From contig NZ_CANKXW010000001.1 of the NCBI RefSeq assembly GCF_947487805.1, positions 743,501 to 807,500 of the forward strand: a DNA stretch of 64,000 bases, given 5' to 3'. Shown in pieces: positions 52,281 to 63,848 of this stretch. Numbering within the stretch: position 1 is the stretch's first letter; each line of letters starts with the position of its first letter. The notes under the pieces are model-generated. The model worked only from the letters and a program-made list of their open reading frames with translations, made no database searches and had not been told where the DNA came from. The stretch is from an uncultured Tateyamaria sp. (GTDB lineage Bacteria; Pseudomonadota; Alphaproteobacteria; Rhodobacterales; Rhodobacteraceae). The position numbers and the translations under genes were made by a program.

Positions 52281-54601
52281 CAGTCCGCGGTCAGAAGCGG
52301 TGGCTTGTCACCCGACAGGCGCGGATTGTCCGGCCCCTCAAGCTTGAGGTCGAGCGCGCCGTTCTTGACGCCGACCTTGACCACGCCGCCTTTCATCAAC
52401 TTGCCGAACAGCAGTTCTTCGGCCAGCGGCTTCTTGATGTACTCCTGGATGACGCGGCCCAGAGGGCGTGCGCCCATCTTGTCGTCATAGCCCTTGTCGG
52501 CCAGCCATTCGGCGGCAGGACGCGTCAGTTCGATGGTCACGTTGCGATCCATCAGCTGTGCCTCGAGTTGCAGCACGAACTTTTCGACCACGGACAGGAT
52601 GGTATCCTTGCCCAAGGGTGCAAAGCTGATCACGGCATCCAGACGGTTGCGGAACTCGGGCGTGAACGTCCGCTCGATTGCGGCGGTGTCCTCGCCCTCG
52701 CGGCGGTCGCGGCCAAACCCGATGGCGGCCTTGGCCATATCGGATGCACCGGCATTCGACGTCATGATCAGGATCACGTTGCGGAAATCCACCGTCCGGC
52801 CATTGTGGTCGGTCAGCTTGCCGTGGTCCATCACCTGCAACAGGATGTTGTAAACGTCCGGATGCGCCTTCTCCATCTCGTCGAGCAGGAGCACACAGTG
52901 CGGGTGCTGGTCGACACCGTCGGTCAGCATGCCACCCTGGTCAAAGCCGACATAGCCCGGAGGCGCGCCGATCAGGCGGGAGACCGCGTGTTTCTCCATG
53001 TATTCCGACATGTCAAAGCGCAGCATTTCCACACCCAGCGTGTCTGCCAGCTGTTTGGCGACCTCGGTCTTGCCCACACCTGTCGGCCCCGCGAACAGGT
53101 AGTTGCCGATGGGTTTTTCCGGCTCGCGCAAGCCTGCCCGTGCCAGCTTGATCGCGGAGGACAGGGCGACAATGGCGTCGTCCTGACCAAAGACCACGCG
53201 TTTCAGGGATGCTTCGAGATCCTTGAGGGTCTCCGCATCGTCCTTGGACACGTTTTTCGGTGGAATGCGGGCGATCTTGGCCACGACATTCTCGATCTCC
53301 TTGGTGCCAATGGTCTTGCGGCGTTTGGCGGCGGCGACCAGATGCTGGGCGGCACCCGCCTCATCGATCACGTCGATGGCGCTGTCAGGCAGCTTGCGGT
53401 CGTTGATGTACCGGCTGGCAAGCTCAACAGATGTCTTGATTGCGTCCGAGGTGTATTTGACCCCGTGGTGATCCTCGAAATAGGGTTTGAGGCCCTTGAG
53501 GATCTTGGTGGCATCTTCCACCGACGGCTCGTTCACGTCGATCTTCTGGAAACGACGCGACAGCGCGCGGTCCTTCTCGAAATGCTGACGGAACTCTTTG
53601 TAGGTGGTCGATCCCATGGTGCGCAGCTTGCCGCCCTGAAGCGCAGGTTTCAGCAGGTTGGAAGCGTCCATGGCACCACCTGATGTGGCACCTGCACCGA
53701 TGACGGTGTGGATCTCATCGATGAACAGGACGGCGTCCTTGTGCTCTTCAAGCTCGGTGACAACCGCCTTCAGGCGTTCCTCGAAATCACCGCGATAGCG
53801 TGTGCCCGCCAGCAGCGCACCCATATCGAGCGAGTAGATGGTCGTTCCGGACAGCACTTCGGGTGTTTCGCCAGCGACGATCTTGCGCGCAAGCCCTTCG
53901 GCAATGGCCGTTTTGCCCACGCCGGGGTCGCCGACCAAAAGGGGGTTGTTCTTGCGACGGCGGCACAGCACCTGAATGCAGCGCTCCACCTCGTCCGAGC
54001 GGCCGATCAGCGGATCAATGTCGCCCTCACGCGACTTTTCGTTCAGGTCGACGCAGTATTTGGCCAGCGCGCTTTCCTTCTTTTCGCCTTCGGTGACGCC
54101 CTGCGCCTCCTCTTCGGCTTCGGGTGCGCCGGATACCGGGCGGCTTTCACCAAAGGCCGGGTCCTTGGCCACGCCGTGGGCGATGAAGTTCACCGCATCA
54201 TAGCGCGTCATGTCCTGCTCTTGCAGGAAATAGGCGGCGTTCGACTCGCGTTCGGCAAAAATTGCGACCAGAACATTGGCGCCCGTCACTTCCGTACGGC
54301 CAGACGATTGCACATGGATCGCCGCGCGTTGGATCACGCGCTGGAACGCGGCCGTGGGCACGGCCTCCGATCCATCGATGTCGGTGACAAGGTTCGACAG
54401 GTCATCGTCGACAAATTCGTTCAGTGTGCCGCGCAATTCGTCGATGTCGACCGAACAGGCCTGCATGACGCGGCGCGCGTCGGGTTCATCCACCAGCGCC
54501 AGCAACAGATGCTCGAGCGTTGCGAATTCGTGCCGGCGATCGTTGGCCAGCGCAAGAGCCTGATGAATGGCTTTTTCAAGTGTGGTCGAGAATGAAGGCA
54601 C
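52280..54601 (-). CDS. clpA: ATP-dependent Clp protease ATPase subunit ClpA
   Basis: ClpA unfolds substrates delivered by ClpS or directly and feeds them to ClpP. The 773-residue protein has a Clp-N domain (about 1-140), the first AAA+ module with [14 protein letters not shown], the second with [14 protein letters not shown], and D2 sensor motifs ([18 protein letters not shown]). It starts with GTG after AAGGAG. No clpS is next to it. Confidence 0.96.
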   Translation of the reverse strand: MPSFSTTLEKAIHQALALANDRRHEFATLEHLLLALVDEPDARRVMQACSVDIDELRGTLNEFVDDDLSNLVTDIDGSEAVPTAAFQRVIQRAAIHVQSSGRTEVTGANVLVAIFAERESNAAYFLQEQDMTRYDAVNFIAHGVAKDPAFGESRPVSGAPEAEEEAQGVTEGEKKESALAKYCVDLNEKSREGDIDPLIGRSDEVERCIQVLCRRRKNNPLLVGDPGVGKTAIAEGLARKIVAGETPEVLSGTTIYSLDMGALLAGTRYRGDFEERLKAVVTELEEHKDAVLFIDEIHTVIGAGATSGGAMDASNLLKPALQGGKLRTMGSTTYKEFRQHFEKDRALSRRFQKIDVNEPSVEDATKILKGLKPYFEDHHGVKYTSDAIKTSVELASRYINDRKLPDSAIDVIDEAGAAQHLVAAAKRRKTIGTKEIENVVAKIARIPPKNVSKDDAETLKDLEASLKRVVFGQDDAIVALSSAIKLARAGLREPEKPIGNYLFAGPTGVGKTEVAKQLADTLGVEMLRFDMSEYMEKHAVSRLIGAPPGYVGFDQGGMLTDGVDQHPHCVLLLDEMEKAHPDVYNILLQVMDHGKLTDHNGRTVDFRNVILIMTSNAGASDMAKAAIGFGRDRREGEDTAAIERTFTPEFRNRLDAVISFAPLGKDTILSVVEKFVLQLEAQLMDRNVTIELTRPAAEWLADKGYDDKMGARPLGRVIQEYIKKPLAEELLFGKLMKGGVVKVGVKNGALDLKLEGPDNPRLSGDKPPLLTAD

Positions 54602-54794
54602 GGCAGTGCTCCTTATCGCTCGGGGTCGGGTGGGGCATCAAGGAATATCGAGGCCCCGAACCAACCATGGCCTCATGTGTTTAAGTTTGGTTGAACAACG
54701 CGCAGCTTCAAGGCTTTTCTTTGCACATCGGCTCACAAACTGGCGTGTGCGCTGTTTTTTGTTGGCGTTTTGGGCGTGACCGGTCCCCGCTGTC

Positions 54795-55562
54795 TCAGAA
54801 GTTGTCCTTCCGGGTGCGGATTTCGGTGAACACGTCGACGGCGTTTGCCCCGGTCATGCCCAAATGGGCCTGGATCGCGGGATCGTGGGCGCGCAGAAAC
54901 GGGTTGGTCGCAAGCTCTTCGGACAGCAGCGAGGGGACGGTGGGCAGGTGCGATGCGCGTTTTTCCGTCACCTCCCGGACCCGCGATATAAGGGCTGCGT
55001 TGTCCGGATCAATGGTCAGGGCGAATTGCGCATTTGCGGCGGTGTATTCGTGGCCCGAATAGACCACCGTTTCGCCGGGCAGGGCGGCCAGCTTTTGCAG
55101 GCTCTCGTGCATCTGCGGTTTGCTGCCTTCGAACACGCGCCCGCATCCCAGTGCCATCAGGCTGTCGGCGGTGAACACCGCCGCCGATCCGGCAAAGTAA
55201 AAGGCCACGTGCCCCACCGTGTGCCCTGACACGTCGATCACGGTGCCGCTTTCTGATCCCACCTGCACCGTGTCGCCTTCGGCCACCTTGACGTCCAGCG
55301 CGGGCAACCTGTGCGCATCCGCCGCGGCCCCGATCACGCGGGCGGGATGCTGGCGCAGCACGTCTGCCAGCCCGTCGATGTGATCATAATGGTGATGCGT
55401 GATCAGGATGTCCGACAGGGTCCAGCCCAGATCCTTCAGCGCCTTCAGGATCGGCGCTGCCTCGGGGATGTCGATCAACGCGGTGGCGCCTGTTTCCGGA
55501 TCGTGGGCCAGATAGGCATAGTTGTCGTCAAGGCAGGGGATCGTGCGGATGTCGAGGGGCAT
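54795..55562 (-). CDS. gloB: Hydroxyacylglutathione hydrolase (glyoxalase II)
   Basis: GloB hydrolyses S-D-lactoylglutathione to D-lactate and glutathione. The 255-residue MBL-fold enzyme has ITHHHYDHIDGL at about 54-65, SGHTVGHVAFYF, FTADSLMALGCGRVFEG and a C-terminal NPFLRAHDP domain. I chose the ATG at 55562 (MPLDIRTIPCLDDNYAYL); an in-frame start at 55592 adds ten residues. It is divergent from the methyltransferase. Confidence 0.94.
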   Translation of the reverse strand: MPLDIRTIPCLDDNYAYLAHDPETGATALIDIPEAAPILKALKDLGWTLSDILITHHHYDHIDGLADVLRQHPARVIGAAADAHRLPALDVKVAEGDTVQVGSESGTVIDVSGHTVGHVAFYFAGSAAVFTADSLMALGCGRVFEGSKPQMHESLQKLAALPGETVVYSGHEYTAANAQFALTIDPDNAALISRVREVTEKRASHLPTVPSLLSEELATNPFLRAHDPAIQAHLGMTGANAVDVFTEIRTRKDNF

Positions 55563-55643
55563 GGCAATTGCGCTTTCTTCGGCTAGGATCATACCAAAGG
55601 TGGCGCGGGTGCGTCGTCAGGGCAAGGGCTGTGGACCAAGGCA

Positions 55644-56387
55644 ATGCATCTGGACGTGCAGGATTTGCGCAACTTCTACTATCGCAGCGCGCTGGGACGG
55701 GCGGCGCAGGCGTCGCTCCGGCGGCGCATGCTGGAGATCTGGCCCGAGGCCAAGGGCCAGACGGTCGCGGGGTTCGGCTTTGCCGTGCCACTGCTGCGAC
55801 CCTATCTCGCGGATGCGCGGCGCGTGATGGCGCTGATGCCCGGCCCGCAGGGGGTGATGCCGTGGCCCGCGGATCAGGCCAATGTGTCCGTCCTGATCGA
55901 GGAAACGCTGTGGCCCATCGAAACCGGGCACGTGGACAAGCTGGTGGTGCTGCACGGGCTCGAGACGTCCGAACGCGCCTATGATCTGTTGGAAGAAGCG
56001 TGGCGTGTGCTGGGCCCCGGCGGCAAGGCGCTCTTTATTGTGCCCAACCGTGCGGGCCTCTGGAGCCGCCGCGACCGCACGCCTTTTGGCTTTGGGCGGC
56101 CCTATTCGGCGGGGCAGCTTGAGACGCAGTTGCGCAAACACCAGTTCCTGCCGGAACGCCATATGGGCGCGCTTTATCAGATGCCGTCGGGCAAACGGGT
56201 CTGGATGAAATCGGCCAAGATGTTCGAACGTGTGGGCCGCATGATGCCGGGGATGCTCGCAGGGGGCGCGTTCATGGTCGAGGCGTCCAAGCTGGTCTAT
56301 CCGCCCAAGGGCAAGGTCAACCGCGCCAAAGCGCGCCGCGAGGCTGTGCCGCAAGGCGTGACTGCGCCCATCGCCGGTCGGTTCTAG
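55644..56387 (+). CDS. Class I SAM-dependent methyltransferase
   Basis: The 247-residue protein begins [18 protein letters not shown], has [15 protein letters not shown] in place of the usual glycine-rich SAM loop, and [38 protein letters not shown], a typical motif II/III. The loop is degenerate, so cofactor binding is unproven. Such genes are, in my memory, often divergent from gloB in this family of bacteria. It overlaps the convergent gene's stop by 4 nt. Confidence 0.85.
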   Translation: MHLDVQDLRNFYYRSALGRAAQASLRRRMLEIWPEAKGQTVAGFGFAVPLLRPYLADARRVMALMPGPQGVMPWPADQANVSVLIEETLWPIETGHVDKLVVLHGLETSERAYDLLEEAWRVLGPGGKALFIVPNRAGLWSRRDRTPFGFGRPYSAGQLETQLRKHQFLPERHMGALYQMPSGKRVWMKSAKMFERVGRMMPGMLAGGAFMVEASKLVYPPKGKVNRAKARREAVPQGVTAPIAGRF

Positions 56388-56926
56388 GATCCGGGCACAA
56401 CATCCGGGAAACAGCGGTCCATCACCTCGGGCGCATCGTCGGGCGGCACGAGGGAAAAGACGGAGCGCATCACCGCCGCGCCCTCCAGATGCAGCGTAAA
56501 GACCCACGGGCCGGTGACCTCTTCGAACGTATCTTCGAGCAGGTAGCCCATGGCCTTCTGGTCCCCGCCCTTGATATCGATCTGCCACGTCTGGTGCGTC
56601 GTGTTCTGCGCACCCATGGGCGGGTGGGTCACTGTGGCTGTCAGCACGCCGGGCGGGGTGTCCGGGTGCACGCCAAAGGCGGTCATCATCGAGATGCCGA
56701 CCTTGGCCGGGACCCGGGTGGTCTGGATCAGGATCGGCAACCCTTTGGATTCGTATTGTATGATCTCGCCGTCCACCGTGTCCTGCCCGGTGACGACCTT
56801 GCCTGCCTTCGGCACGCAATTGATCCCGTGCGTCAGGTAGAAAAGCGGCGCCGCGATATCCGGCGCAGACTGCGCTTGCGCTGCTGATCCGCAGAGGACA
56901 AGCGCCATCGCCGCCCGGAGCCCCAT
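56384..56926 (-). CDS. Secreted DUF3859-like protein
   Basis: The 180-residue protein has a signal peptide (about 1-19, cleaved after AQA), then a beta-rich domain with [27 protein letters not shown] and [15 protein letters not shown]. This resembles DUF3859, a family without known function. Its start overlaps the RTX gene stop by 1 nt (TAATG), so the two are made together. The downstream neighbour is convergent. Confidence 0.7.
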   Translation of the reverse strand: MGLRAAMALVLCGSAAQAQSAPDIAAPLFYLTHGINCVPKAGKVVTGQDTVDGEIIQYESKGLPILIQTTRVPAKVGISMMTAFGVHPDTPPGVLTATVTHPPMGAQNTTHQTWQIDIKGGDQKAMGYLLEDTFEEVTGPWVFTLHLEGAAVMRSVFSLVPPDDAPEVMDRCFPDVVPGS

Positions 56927-58395
56927 TATGCCAGCACCACCACCTGATCGGCGGTCATCCCCGTGGTGCCCGACAGGCGGATGACGGCAATGCCCGGATC
57001 CTGACCCGCACGCGCGGTATAGGTCACCGTCACGTCGGAAAAGCTGCCATCGGCGGCTTCGCTTACCACGACCGTGTCGACCTCGACCCCGGTGGTCTGG
57101 AAGACACCCACCGCCAGAACGTCCTCTGCGGGATCGAAATCGGTCACTTCCATATAAATGTCGTCCGCCGTGCCGTTCACGGCATTCCACACGCGGGCAT
57201 CAAATGTATCCGCGCCGTCGCCACCAGTGACAGTGGCCGGGCCATCTTCGTCGCGGAACTGGTTCCAGACGGTAAAGAGGTCATCGCCCGCGCCACCCTC
57301 TGCCGTCGCGCCCGATTCCACTTGCAGGTGATCATTCCCGGCCTCGCCAAATGCGGCCGCACCGGCATTCACCCCGATGAAATCATCGCCCGCTCCGCCA
57401 AAGGCCCGCGACCCTTCGCCGAATATGGTGAACCGGTCGTCGCCTTCCTCGCCAAAGAGGTCGGCAGCCGCATCTGTATAGCTGACCATGCTGTCATCAC
57501 CCGCGCCGCCGCGCGCTGTGCCTTCATGCAGGCTGATGCTGTCATCGCCCGCACCGCCCGTCACCGTGCCGGACGCCGCATCAAGGCTGTCATTGCCCGC
57601 GCCACCCTCAACTACCACGTCCGCGCCGGTCGCCCGGATCAGGTCGTCCCCGTCGCCACCATCCAGCGAGACATTCGCATTGGGCCCATAGAGAACATCA
57701 TCGCCGCCCGCGCCATCCACTGCGATGCCGTCCGCCCCCGTCGTGAACCAGTCCGACCCGGCGGTGCCGGTTGTGTTCGCGTCAACTTCGACCTCCGGCA
57801 CGCCGTTCTGCGTGACCACGAAATCCTCGGGCAGGAAGGTGATCAGATCATCGCCGTCCGTATTGGCCTCGAGGTAATAGACCTCAAGGTCGCGATTGGC
57901 TGTAACGTCCGGCAAACGGTCCGCCATCTTGCCCTGTTCGGGAAAGACCGAAAACCCCTCGGTGCCCAGCGGAACCGTGCCCAGCAGTTCAAGCCCAAAG
58001 GTCTCCTCGAAATCGTCCAGCTCGAAATTGGTCGAGGACGCGCCCGGAATGTCGTTCTGCGTTTCCCAACTGGCGGCGGACCAGTCCGTATCCTCTGGCA
58101 CCAGATAGAACCGCGCCTCGTGGGTCTGGATAAAGTTGTCGGGGTCATCCTCGGTATCGACATAGATGATCGAGGCAAGGCGACCGGTCTCGTCGTCGCC
58201 CACATCAATCGTGATCCCCTCTGCGGTGGCGTCAAATGTGGCGCCGATGTCGTCGCCCGGATCCTGCGGATCGGGACCCGGCAGAACGGGATCCTTCTCC
58301 ATGCCGGGGTCTTCGACGGGCTCAGGATCTGACCCGTCCGCGGCGGTCATGAACAATGCGCCTGACAGCAGAGCGAGCAGTGCAACCGGACCCAT
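56926..58395 (-). CDS. RTX-type calcium-binding repeat protein
   Basis: The 489-residue protein has an N-terminal hydrophobic segment (GPVALLALLSGALFMTA), an acidic Pro/Asp-rich linker, a globular domain and then about nine nonapeptide-like RTX repeats (GGDGDDLI, GGAGNDSL, GGAGDDSI, GGAGDDFI, GGAGDDLF). Repeats bind calcium and fold into a beta-roll. Repeat spacing is loose, about 9-18 residues. The first segment looks like a membrane anchor or signal, unlike Type I secreted RTX proteins. I chose the ATG at 58395. Confidence 0.85.
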   Translation of the reverse strand: MGPVALLALLSGALFMTAADGSDPEPVEDPGMEKDPVLPGPDPQDPGDDIGATFDATAEGITIDVGDDETGRLASIIYVDTEDDPDNFIQTHEARFYLVPEDTDWSAASWETQNDIPGASSTNFELDDFEETFGLELLGTVPLGTEGFSVFPEQGKMADRLPDVTANRDLEVYYLEANTDGDDLITFLPEDFVVTQNGVPEVEVDANTTGTAGSDWFTTGADGIAVDGAGGDDVLYGPNANVSLDGGDGDDLIRATGADVVVEGGAGNDSLDAASGTVTGGAGDDSISLHEGTARGGAGDDSMVSYTDAAADLFGEEGDDRFTIFGEGSRAFGGAGDDFIGVNAGAAAFGEAGNDHLQVESGATAEGGAGDDLFTVWNQFRDEDGPATVTGGDGADTFDARVWNAVNGTADDIYMEVTDFDPAEDVLAVGVFQTTGVEVDTVVVSEAADGSFSDVTVTYTARAGQDPGIAVIRLSGTTGMTADQVVVLA

Positions 58396-58535
58396 AATGT
58401 GTCCCCCAGATGGTACCAAACACCACCAGCGTGCGACTGACGCGGGTCAGAGTCAAGTTGACCGGACAGCCGGGCGGATATTCTGCACGACACACCGCCC
58501 GACGGATTTCGGCGGGAAATGCACAGGAATCGCAC

Positions 58536-58600
58536 CCAAAGGGTCGCGTTTTGTGACAGTTTTCGCCCGTTTTGGGCGGGCCAAAGGGTCGCACTTTTGT
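58536..58600. repeat. Direct repeats upstream of the atp operon
   Basis: Two copies of CCAAAGGGTCGC followed by a T-rich TTTTGT stretch (58536-58554 and 58581-58600) have starts 45 nt apart, about four turns of the helix. Between them lies a CGCCC/GGGCG dyad. They sit roughly 55-120 nt before the predicted atp -35 box. Confidence 0.6.
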
Positions 58601-58653
58601 TAACCTTCTGAAAACGTTCAAAAACCCCCTGAACACCCGTTCACGAACACATG

Positions 58654-58682
58654 TTGCGGGGTGACAAACCCTCTGCTACATC
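58654..58682 (+). promoter_or_regulatory. Putative promoter of the atp operon
   Basis: TTGCGG (58654-58659) and TACATC (58677-58682) are 17 nt apart. Transcription would start near 58690, giving a leader of about 90 nt before the atpH GTG. Confidence 0.4.
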
Positions 58683-58781
58683 CCCCCTGATTTTGCCGCC
58701 TTGAGCCTCATCAAGGCGAACCAACGCCCCCGGCACCACACGGCAGTGCGGCAACCGGGGCCAGACATCGAAAGGGTGGAC

Positions 58782-59342
58782 GTGTCCGAACCAGCTTCGA
58801 TCTCCACAGGCATTGCCGCGCGCTATGCCACGGCTGTCTACGAGCTTGCCAAAGACGGCAAGGCCATCAAGAGCCTCGAAGGCGATATTGAAACGCTGAG
58901 CGCCGCCATGGCCGACAGCGCCGATTTCAACGCGCTTATCAATTCGCCGGTCTACAGCCGTGACGAGCAGGGTGCCGCGATCACAGCCATCGCCAAGAAG
59001 GCGGGCCTGAGCACGCTGATGACAAACACACTCGCGCTGATGGCGGACAAACGCCGCCTGTTCGTGGTGCCGCACATGGTGCAGGCGCTGCGCGACATCA
59101 TCGCCGAGGACAAGGGCGAAGTGACCGCAGACGTCACATCCGCCAAGGCGCTGACCAAGACACAGAGCGACAAGCTCGCCAAGACGCTTAAGGCCCGCAT
59201 GGGCAAGGACGTCACCATCAATGCTTCCGTCGATGAAAGCCTCATCGGCGGTTTGATCGTAAAAGTGGGCTCGAAGATGATCGACACGTCGATCCGCTCC
59301 AAGCTCGCTTCCCTCCAGAATGCAATGAAAGAGGTCGGATAA
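58782..59342 (+). CDS. atpH: F1Fo ATP synthase delta subunit
   Basis: The delta subunit links F1 to the stator stalk. The 186-residue protein ([20 protein letters not shown]...) has the N-terminal helical domain and the C-terminal [38 protein letters not shown] motif. I chose GTG at 58782, after AAAGGG; an in-frame start at 58701 adds 27 residues not found in the family. atpA begins on the next base after the stop. Confidence 0.94.
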   Translation: MSEPASISTGIAARYATAVYELAKDGKAIKSLEGDIETLSAAMADSADFNALINSPVYSRDEQGAAITAIAKKAGLSTLMTNTLALMADKRRLFVVPHMVQALRDIIAEDKGEVTADVTSAKALTKTQSDKLAKTLKARMGKDVTINASVDESLIGGLIVKVGSKMIDTSIRSKLASLQNAMKEVG

Positions 59343-60884
59343 ATGGGTATCCAAGCAGCAGAGATTTCTGCGATCCTGAAAGACCAGATCAAGAACTTTG
59401 GTCAGGAAGCAGAAGTGGCCGAAGTGGGCCGCGTTTTGTCCGTGGGCGACGGTATTGCCCGCGTCTACGGCCTCGACAATGTCCAAGCCGGTGAGATGGT
59501 CGAATTCCCCGGTGGCATTCAGGGCATGGCCTTGAACCTCGAAACCGACAACGTCGGTGTGGTTATCTTCGGTTCTGACCGTGACATCAAAGAAGGTGAC
59601 ACAGTCAAGCGCACCAACTCCATCGTGGACGTGCCCGTGGGCGACGAACTGCTTGGCCGCGTTGTGGACGGTCTGGGCAACCCGCTGGACGGCAAAGGCC
59701 CCATCGGCGCGACAAAGCGTTCGGTTGCGGACGTCAAAGCGCCAGGCATCATCCCGCGTAAATCGGTGCACGAGCCGATGGCGACCGGCCTCAAGGCCGT
59801 CGACGCGATGATCCCGATTGGCCGTGGCCAGCGCGAACTGATCATTGGTGACCGTCAGACCGGCAAGACCGCCGTTGCTCTGGACGCGATCCTGAACCAG
59901 AAATCCTACAACGATGCCGCAGGCGACGACGAGAGCAAGAAGCTCTACTGCGTCTACGTGGCCGTTGGCCAAAAGCGTTCGACCGTGGCGCAGCTGGTGA
60001 AAAAGCTCGAAGAATCCGGTGCGATCGAATACTCGATCGTTGTGGCCGCGACCGCGTCGGACCCGGCGCCCATGCAGTTCTTGGCACCCTATGCCGCGAC
60101 CTCCATGGCGGAACACTTCCGCGACAATGGCCGCCACGCGCTGATCATCTATGATGACCTGTCCAAACAGGCCGTGTCCTATCGCCAGATGTCCCTGCTG
60201 CTGCGTCGTCCGCCCGGACGTGAAGCCTATCCCGGCGACGTTTTCTATCTCCACTCCCGCCTGCTGGAACGTTCGGCCAAGCTGAACGAAGACAACGGTG
60301 CGGGTTCGCTGACGGCCCTGCCGATCATCGAAACCCAGGGCGGCGACGTGTCGGCCTTTATTCCGACCAACGTGATCTCGATCACCGACGGCCAGATCTT
60401 CCTTGAGACCGAACTGTTCTACCAGGGCATCCGTCCCGCCGTGAACACAGGTCTGTCGGTAAGCCGCGTTGGCTCTTCGGCCCAGACAGACGCGATGTCG
60501 TCCGTTGCTGGCCCCGTGAAACTGTCGCTCGCCCAGTACCGCGAAATGGCGGCCTTCGCCCAGTTCGGCTCTGATCTGGATGCAGCCACACAGCAGCTGC
60601 TGAACCGTGGTGCACGCCTGACCGAGCTGATGAAGCAAGCGCAATATTCGCCACTGACCAACGCCGAAATCGTCTGCACCATCTTTGCAGGCACCAACGG
60701 CTACCTCGACAACATCCCCGTCAGCCGCGTGGGTGAGTTCGAAGCGGGTCTGTTGAGCTTCCTGCGGTCGCAAAAAGCCGATTTCCTCAAGTGGATCGCG
60801 GACGAAGACCCCAAGTTCAAGGGCGGCGAGAACGTCGACAAGATGAAGGCGGTCCTCGACGAGTTCGCTTCGACCTTCGCATAA
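59343..60884 (+). CDS. atpA: F1Fo ATP synthase alpha subunit
   Basis: The 513-residue non-catalytic nucleotide-binding subunit has [23 protein letters not shown] (Walker A) and the visible [17 protein letters not shown] region. It begins directly after atpH. Typical length and fully conserved motifs. Confidence 0.98.
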   Translation: MGIQAAEISAILKDQIKNFGQEAEVAEVGRVLSVGDGIARVYGLDNVQAGEMVEFPGGIQGMALNLETDNVGVVIFGSDRDIKEGDTVKRTNSIVDVPVGDELLGRVVDGLGNPLDGKGPIGATKRSVADVKAPGIIPRKSVHEPMATGLKAVDAMIPIGRGQRELIIGDRQTGKTAVALDAILNQKSYNDAAGDDESKKLYCVYVAVGQKRSTVAQLVKKLEESGAIEYSIVVAATASDPAPMQFLAPYAATSMAEHFRDNGRHALIIYDDLSKQAVSYRQMSLLLRRPPGREAYPGDVFYLHSRLLERSAKLNEDNGAGSLTALPIIETQGGDVSAFIPTNVISITDGQIFLETELFYQGIRPAVNTGLSVSRVGSSAQTDAMSSVAGPVKLSLAQYREMAAFAQFGSDLDAATQQLLNRGARLTELMKQAQYSPLTNAEIVCTIFAGTNGYLDNIPVSRVGEFEAGLLSFLRSQKADFLKWIADEDPKFKGGENVDKMKAVLDEFASTFA

Positions 60885-60896
60885 GGAGATCGGGCA

Positions 60897-61769
60897 ATGC
60901 CAAATCTCAAGGACCTGAAAAACAGGATCGAGTCGGTCAAGTCGACCCGCAAGATCACCAAGGCCATGCAAATGGTGGCCGCCGCAAAACTGCGGCGGGC
61001 ACAGGAAGCTGCCGAAATGTCGCGTCCCTATGCCGAACGGTTCACTGCCGTGATGGCGGGGCTGGCTTCGGCGGCGGCTGGCTCTGACAGCGCGCCCAAG
61101 CTCTTGTCGGGCACGGGGTCGGATCAGGTGCATCTGCTGGTTGTGATGACGTCCGAACGCGGCCTGTGCGGTGGTTTCAACACCAACATCGCCAAGCTGG
61201 CGCGCGCAAAGGCGCTGGAACTGCAAGGCGCGGGCAAGACGGTCAAGATCCTGACCGTCGGCAAGAAGGGCCGTGACCAGCTCAAGCGCGACTTTGGCGA
61301 TCTGTTCGTCGGTCACGTGGACATGTCCGACGTCAAACGCATGTCCTACGCGGATGCGCAGGGCGTGGCCAAGGACGTGCTGGGCCGCTTTGATGCGGGC
61401 GAATTCGACGTGGCGACGATCTTCTTTGCGCGTTTCCAGAACGTCGTGACGCAGATCCCGACAGCCCAACAGATCATCCCGTTCGCGATCCCCGAAGGGT
61501 TCGAAGCGGGTGAGACGCTCTATGACTACGAGCCGGATGAAGAGGCCATCCTGGCCGACCTTCTGCCGCGGGCCGTGGCCACATCCATCTTTTCGGCCCT
61601 GCTGGAAAATGGTGCATCCGAGCAAGGTGCCCGGATGTCCGCGATGGACAACGCCACCCGCAACGCGGGCGACATGATCGACCAACTGACCATTCAGTAC
61701 AACCGTTCGCGTCAGGCTGTGATCACGAACGAGCTGATCGAAATTATTTCCGGCGCGGAAGCGCTGTAA
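60897..61769 (+). CDS. atpG: F1Fo ATP synthase gamma subunit
   Basis: The 290-residue rotor shaft has the N-terminal [20 protein letters not shown] then [32 protein letters not shown], and the C-terminal [37 protein letters not shown]. It starts 12 nt after atpA. Confidence 0.97.
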   Translation: MPNLKDLKNRIESVKSTRKITKAMQMVAAAKLRRAQEAAEMSRPYAERFTAVMAGLASAAAGSDSAPKLLSGTGSDQVHLLVVMTSERGLCGGFNTNIAKLARAKALELQGAGKTVKILTVGKKGRDQLKRDFGDLFVGHVDMSDVKRMSYADAQGVAKDVLGRFDAGEFDVATIFFARFQNVVTQIPTAQQIIPFAIPEGFEAGETLYDYEPDEEAILADLLPRAVATSIFSALLENGASEQGARMSAMDNATRNAGDMIDQLTIQYNRSRQAVITNELIEIISGAEAL

Positions 61770-63212
<1,443 letters not shown>

Positions 63213-63217
63213 GACGT

Positions 63218-63281
63218 GTGGTGGGCAAATTGCCCACCCTACGACAACGCCCAAGGGTAGGGTGGGCAATCTGCCCACCAC
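63218..63281. repeat. Paired palindromic repeat between atpD and atpC
   Basis: Two 25-nt arms (63218-63242 and 63257-63281) are inverted copies with one mismatch, separated by 14 nt. Each arm is itself a palindrome (GGTGGGCAA/TTGCCCACC and GGTGGGCA/TGCCCACC) with a GTAGGGTG head at its inner end. Transcribed, it can form two small hairpins or one long one of about 25 bp. It has no T-tract, so it is not a normal terminator. It resembles a BIME/REP doublet. Confidence 0.75.
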
Positions 63282-63298
63282 CCAAATAGGAGGCAGAC

Positions 63299-63724
63299 AT
63301 GCAATTTGATTTGGTATCGCCCGAGCGCAGCCTTGCGTCGATGGAGGCCACATCTGTCCAGATCCCCGGTGCCGATGGCGACATGACCGTGATGGCCGAC
63401 CATGCCCCCACGATCACCACGCTGCGCCCCGGTGTGCTCAAGGTCGACGCCGGTGGCACGACCCATGAGTTTGTCGTCACAGGCGGCTTTGCAGAGATTG
63501 GCCTGTCCGGCGTCTCCGTGCTGGCCGAGCGTGCCGTCGCGCGCGCCGACATCACCCAAGGTGATCTCGACAGCATGATGGACGAGGCGCAGGACAGCTA
63601 TGACCGTGCCAAGGCCGCCGCACAGACCGACGCGGGCCTGGTTGACGATGCGGCCAAGCTTTTGGCTGACATGGTCGCCGTCGGATCCGAAATCGGGCTC
63701 AGCTCCAAGCAGCCCAATCTCTGA
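63299..63724 (+). CDS. atpC: F1Fo ATP synthase epsilon subunit
   Basis: The 141-residue epsilon subunit caps the rotor and can inhibit ATP hydrolysis. It begins [20 protein letters not shown] then [20 protein letters not shown], with the beta-sandwich and two C-terminal helices. It follows AGGAGG 7 nt upstream, so translation is independent of atpD, across a gap with hairpins. Confidence 0.97.
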   Translation: MQFDLVSPERSLASMEATSVQIPGADGDMTVMADHAPTITTLRPGVLKVDAGGTTHEFVVTGGFAEIGLSGVSVLAERAVARADITQGDLDSMMDEAQDSYDRAKAAAQTDAGLVDDAAKLLADMVAVGSEIGLSSKQPNL

Positions 63725-63753
63725 TCCACACCGGACGAAACATGATTTTGGAC

Positions 63754-63783
63754 AAGGCTCTGCATTTTGCAGGGCCTTTTTCA
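63754..63783 (+). terminator. Rho-independent terminator of the atp operon
   Basis: An 11-bp stem (AAGGCTCTGCA with TGCAGGGCCTT, one G-T wobble, TTT loop) is followed by TTTTTT, 30 nt after the atpC stop. Confidence 0.9.
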
Positions 63784-63848
63784 CTTTTTGGACCTTATTT
63801 TGCCGTTCTGACGTGTTACCACCCTGTGACGGCCAAGAAGACGACCCA

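Larger units (their letters stand above)
58396..58781. other. Divergent region between RTX gene and atp operon (386 nt)
   Basis: The gap holds two near-identical direct repeats, a small dyad between them (CGCCC and GGGCG, 58564-58578), and a promoter for the atp operon. I find no credible gene. A run of near-AT-rich sequence (58593-58640) is unusual for this region. Confidence 0.5.

Noticed and set aside
47501-54601. A complete Zorya defence system
   Set aside because: Only ZorAB-like proteins are present. ZorC, ZorD helicase and ZorE nuclease are absent, and neighbours are housekeeping genes.
54602-54794. A heat-shock (sigma-32) promoter for clpA
   Set aside because: A CTTGAA is present on the minus strand, but no matching -10 element lies at the right distance.
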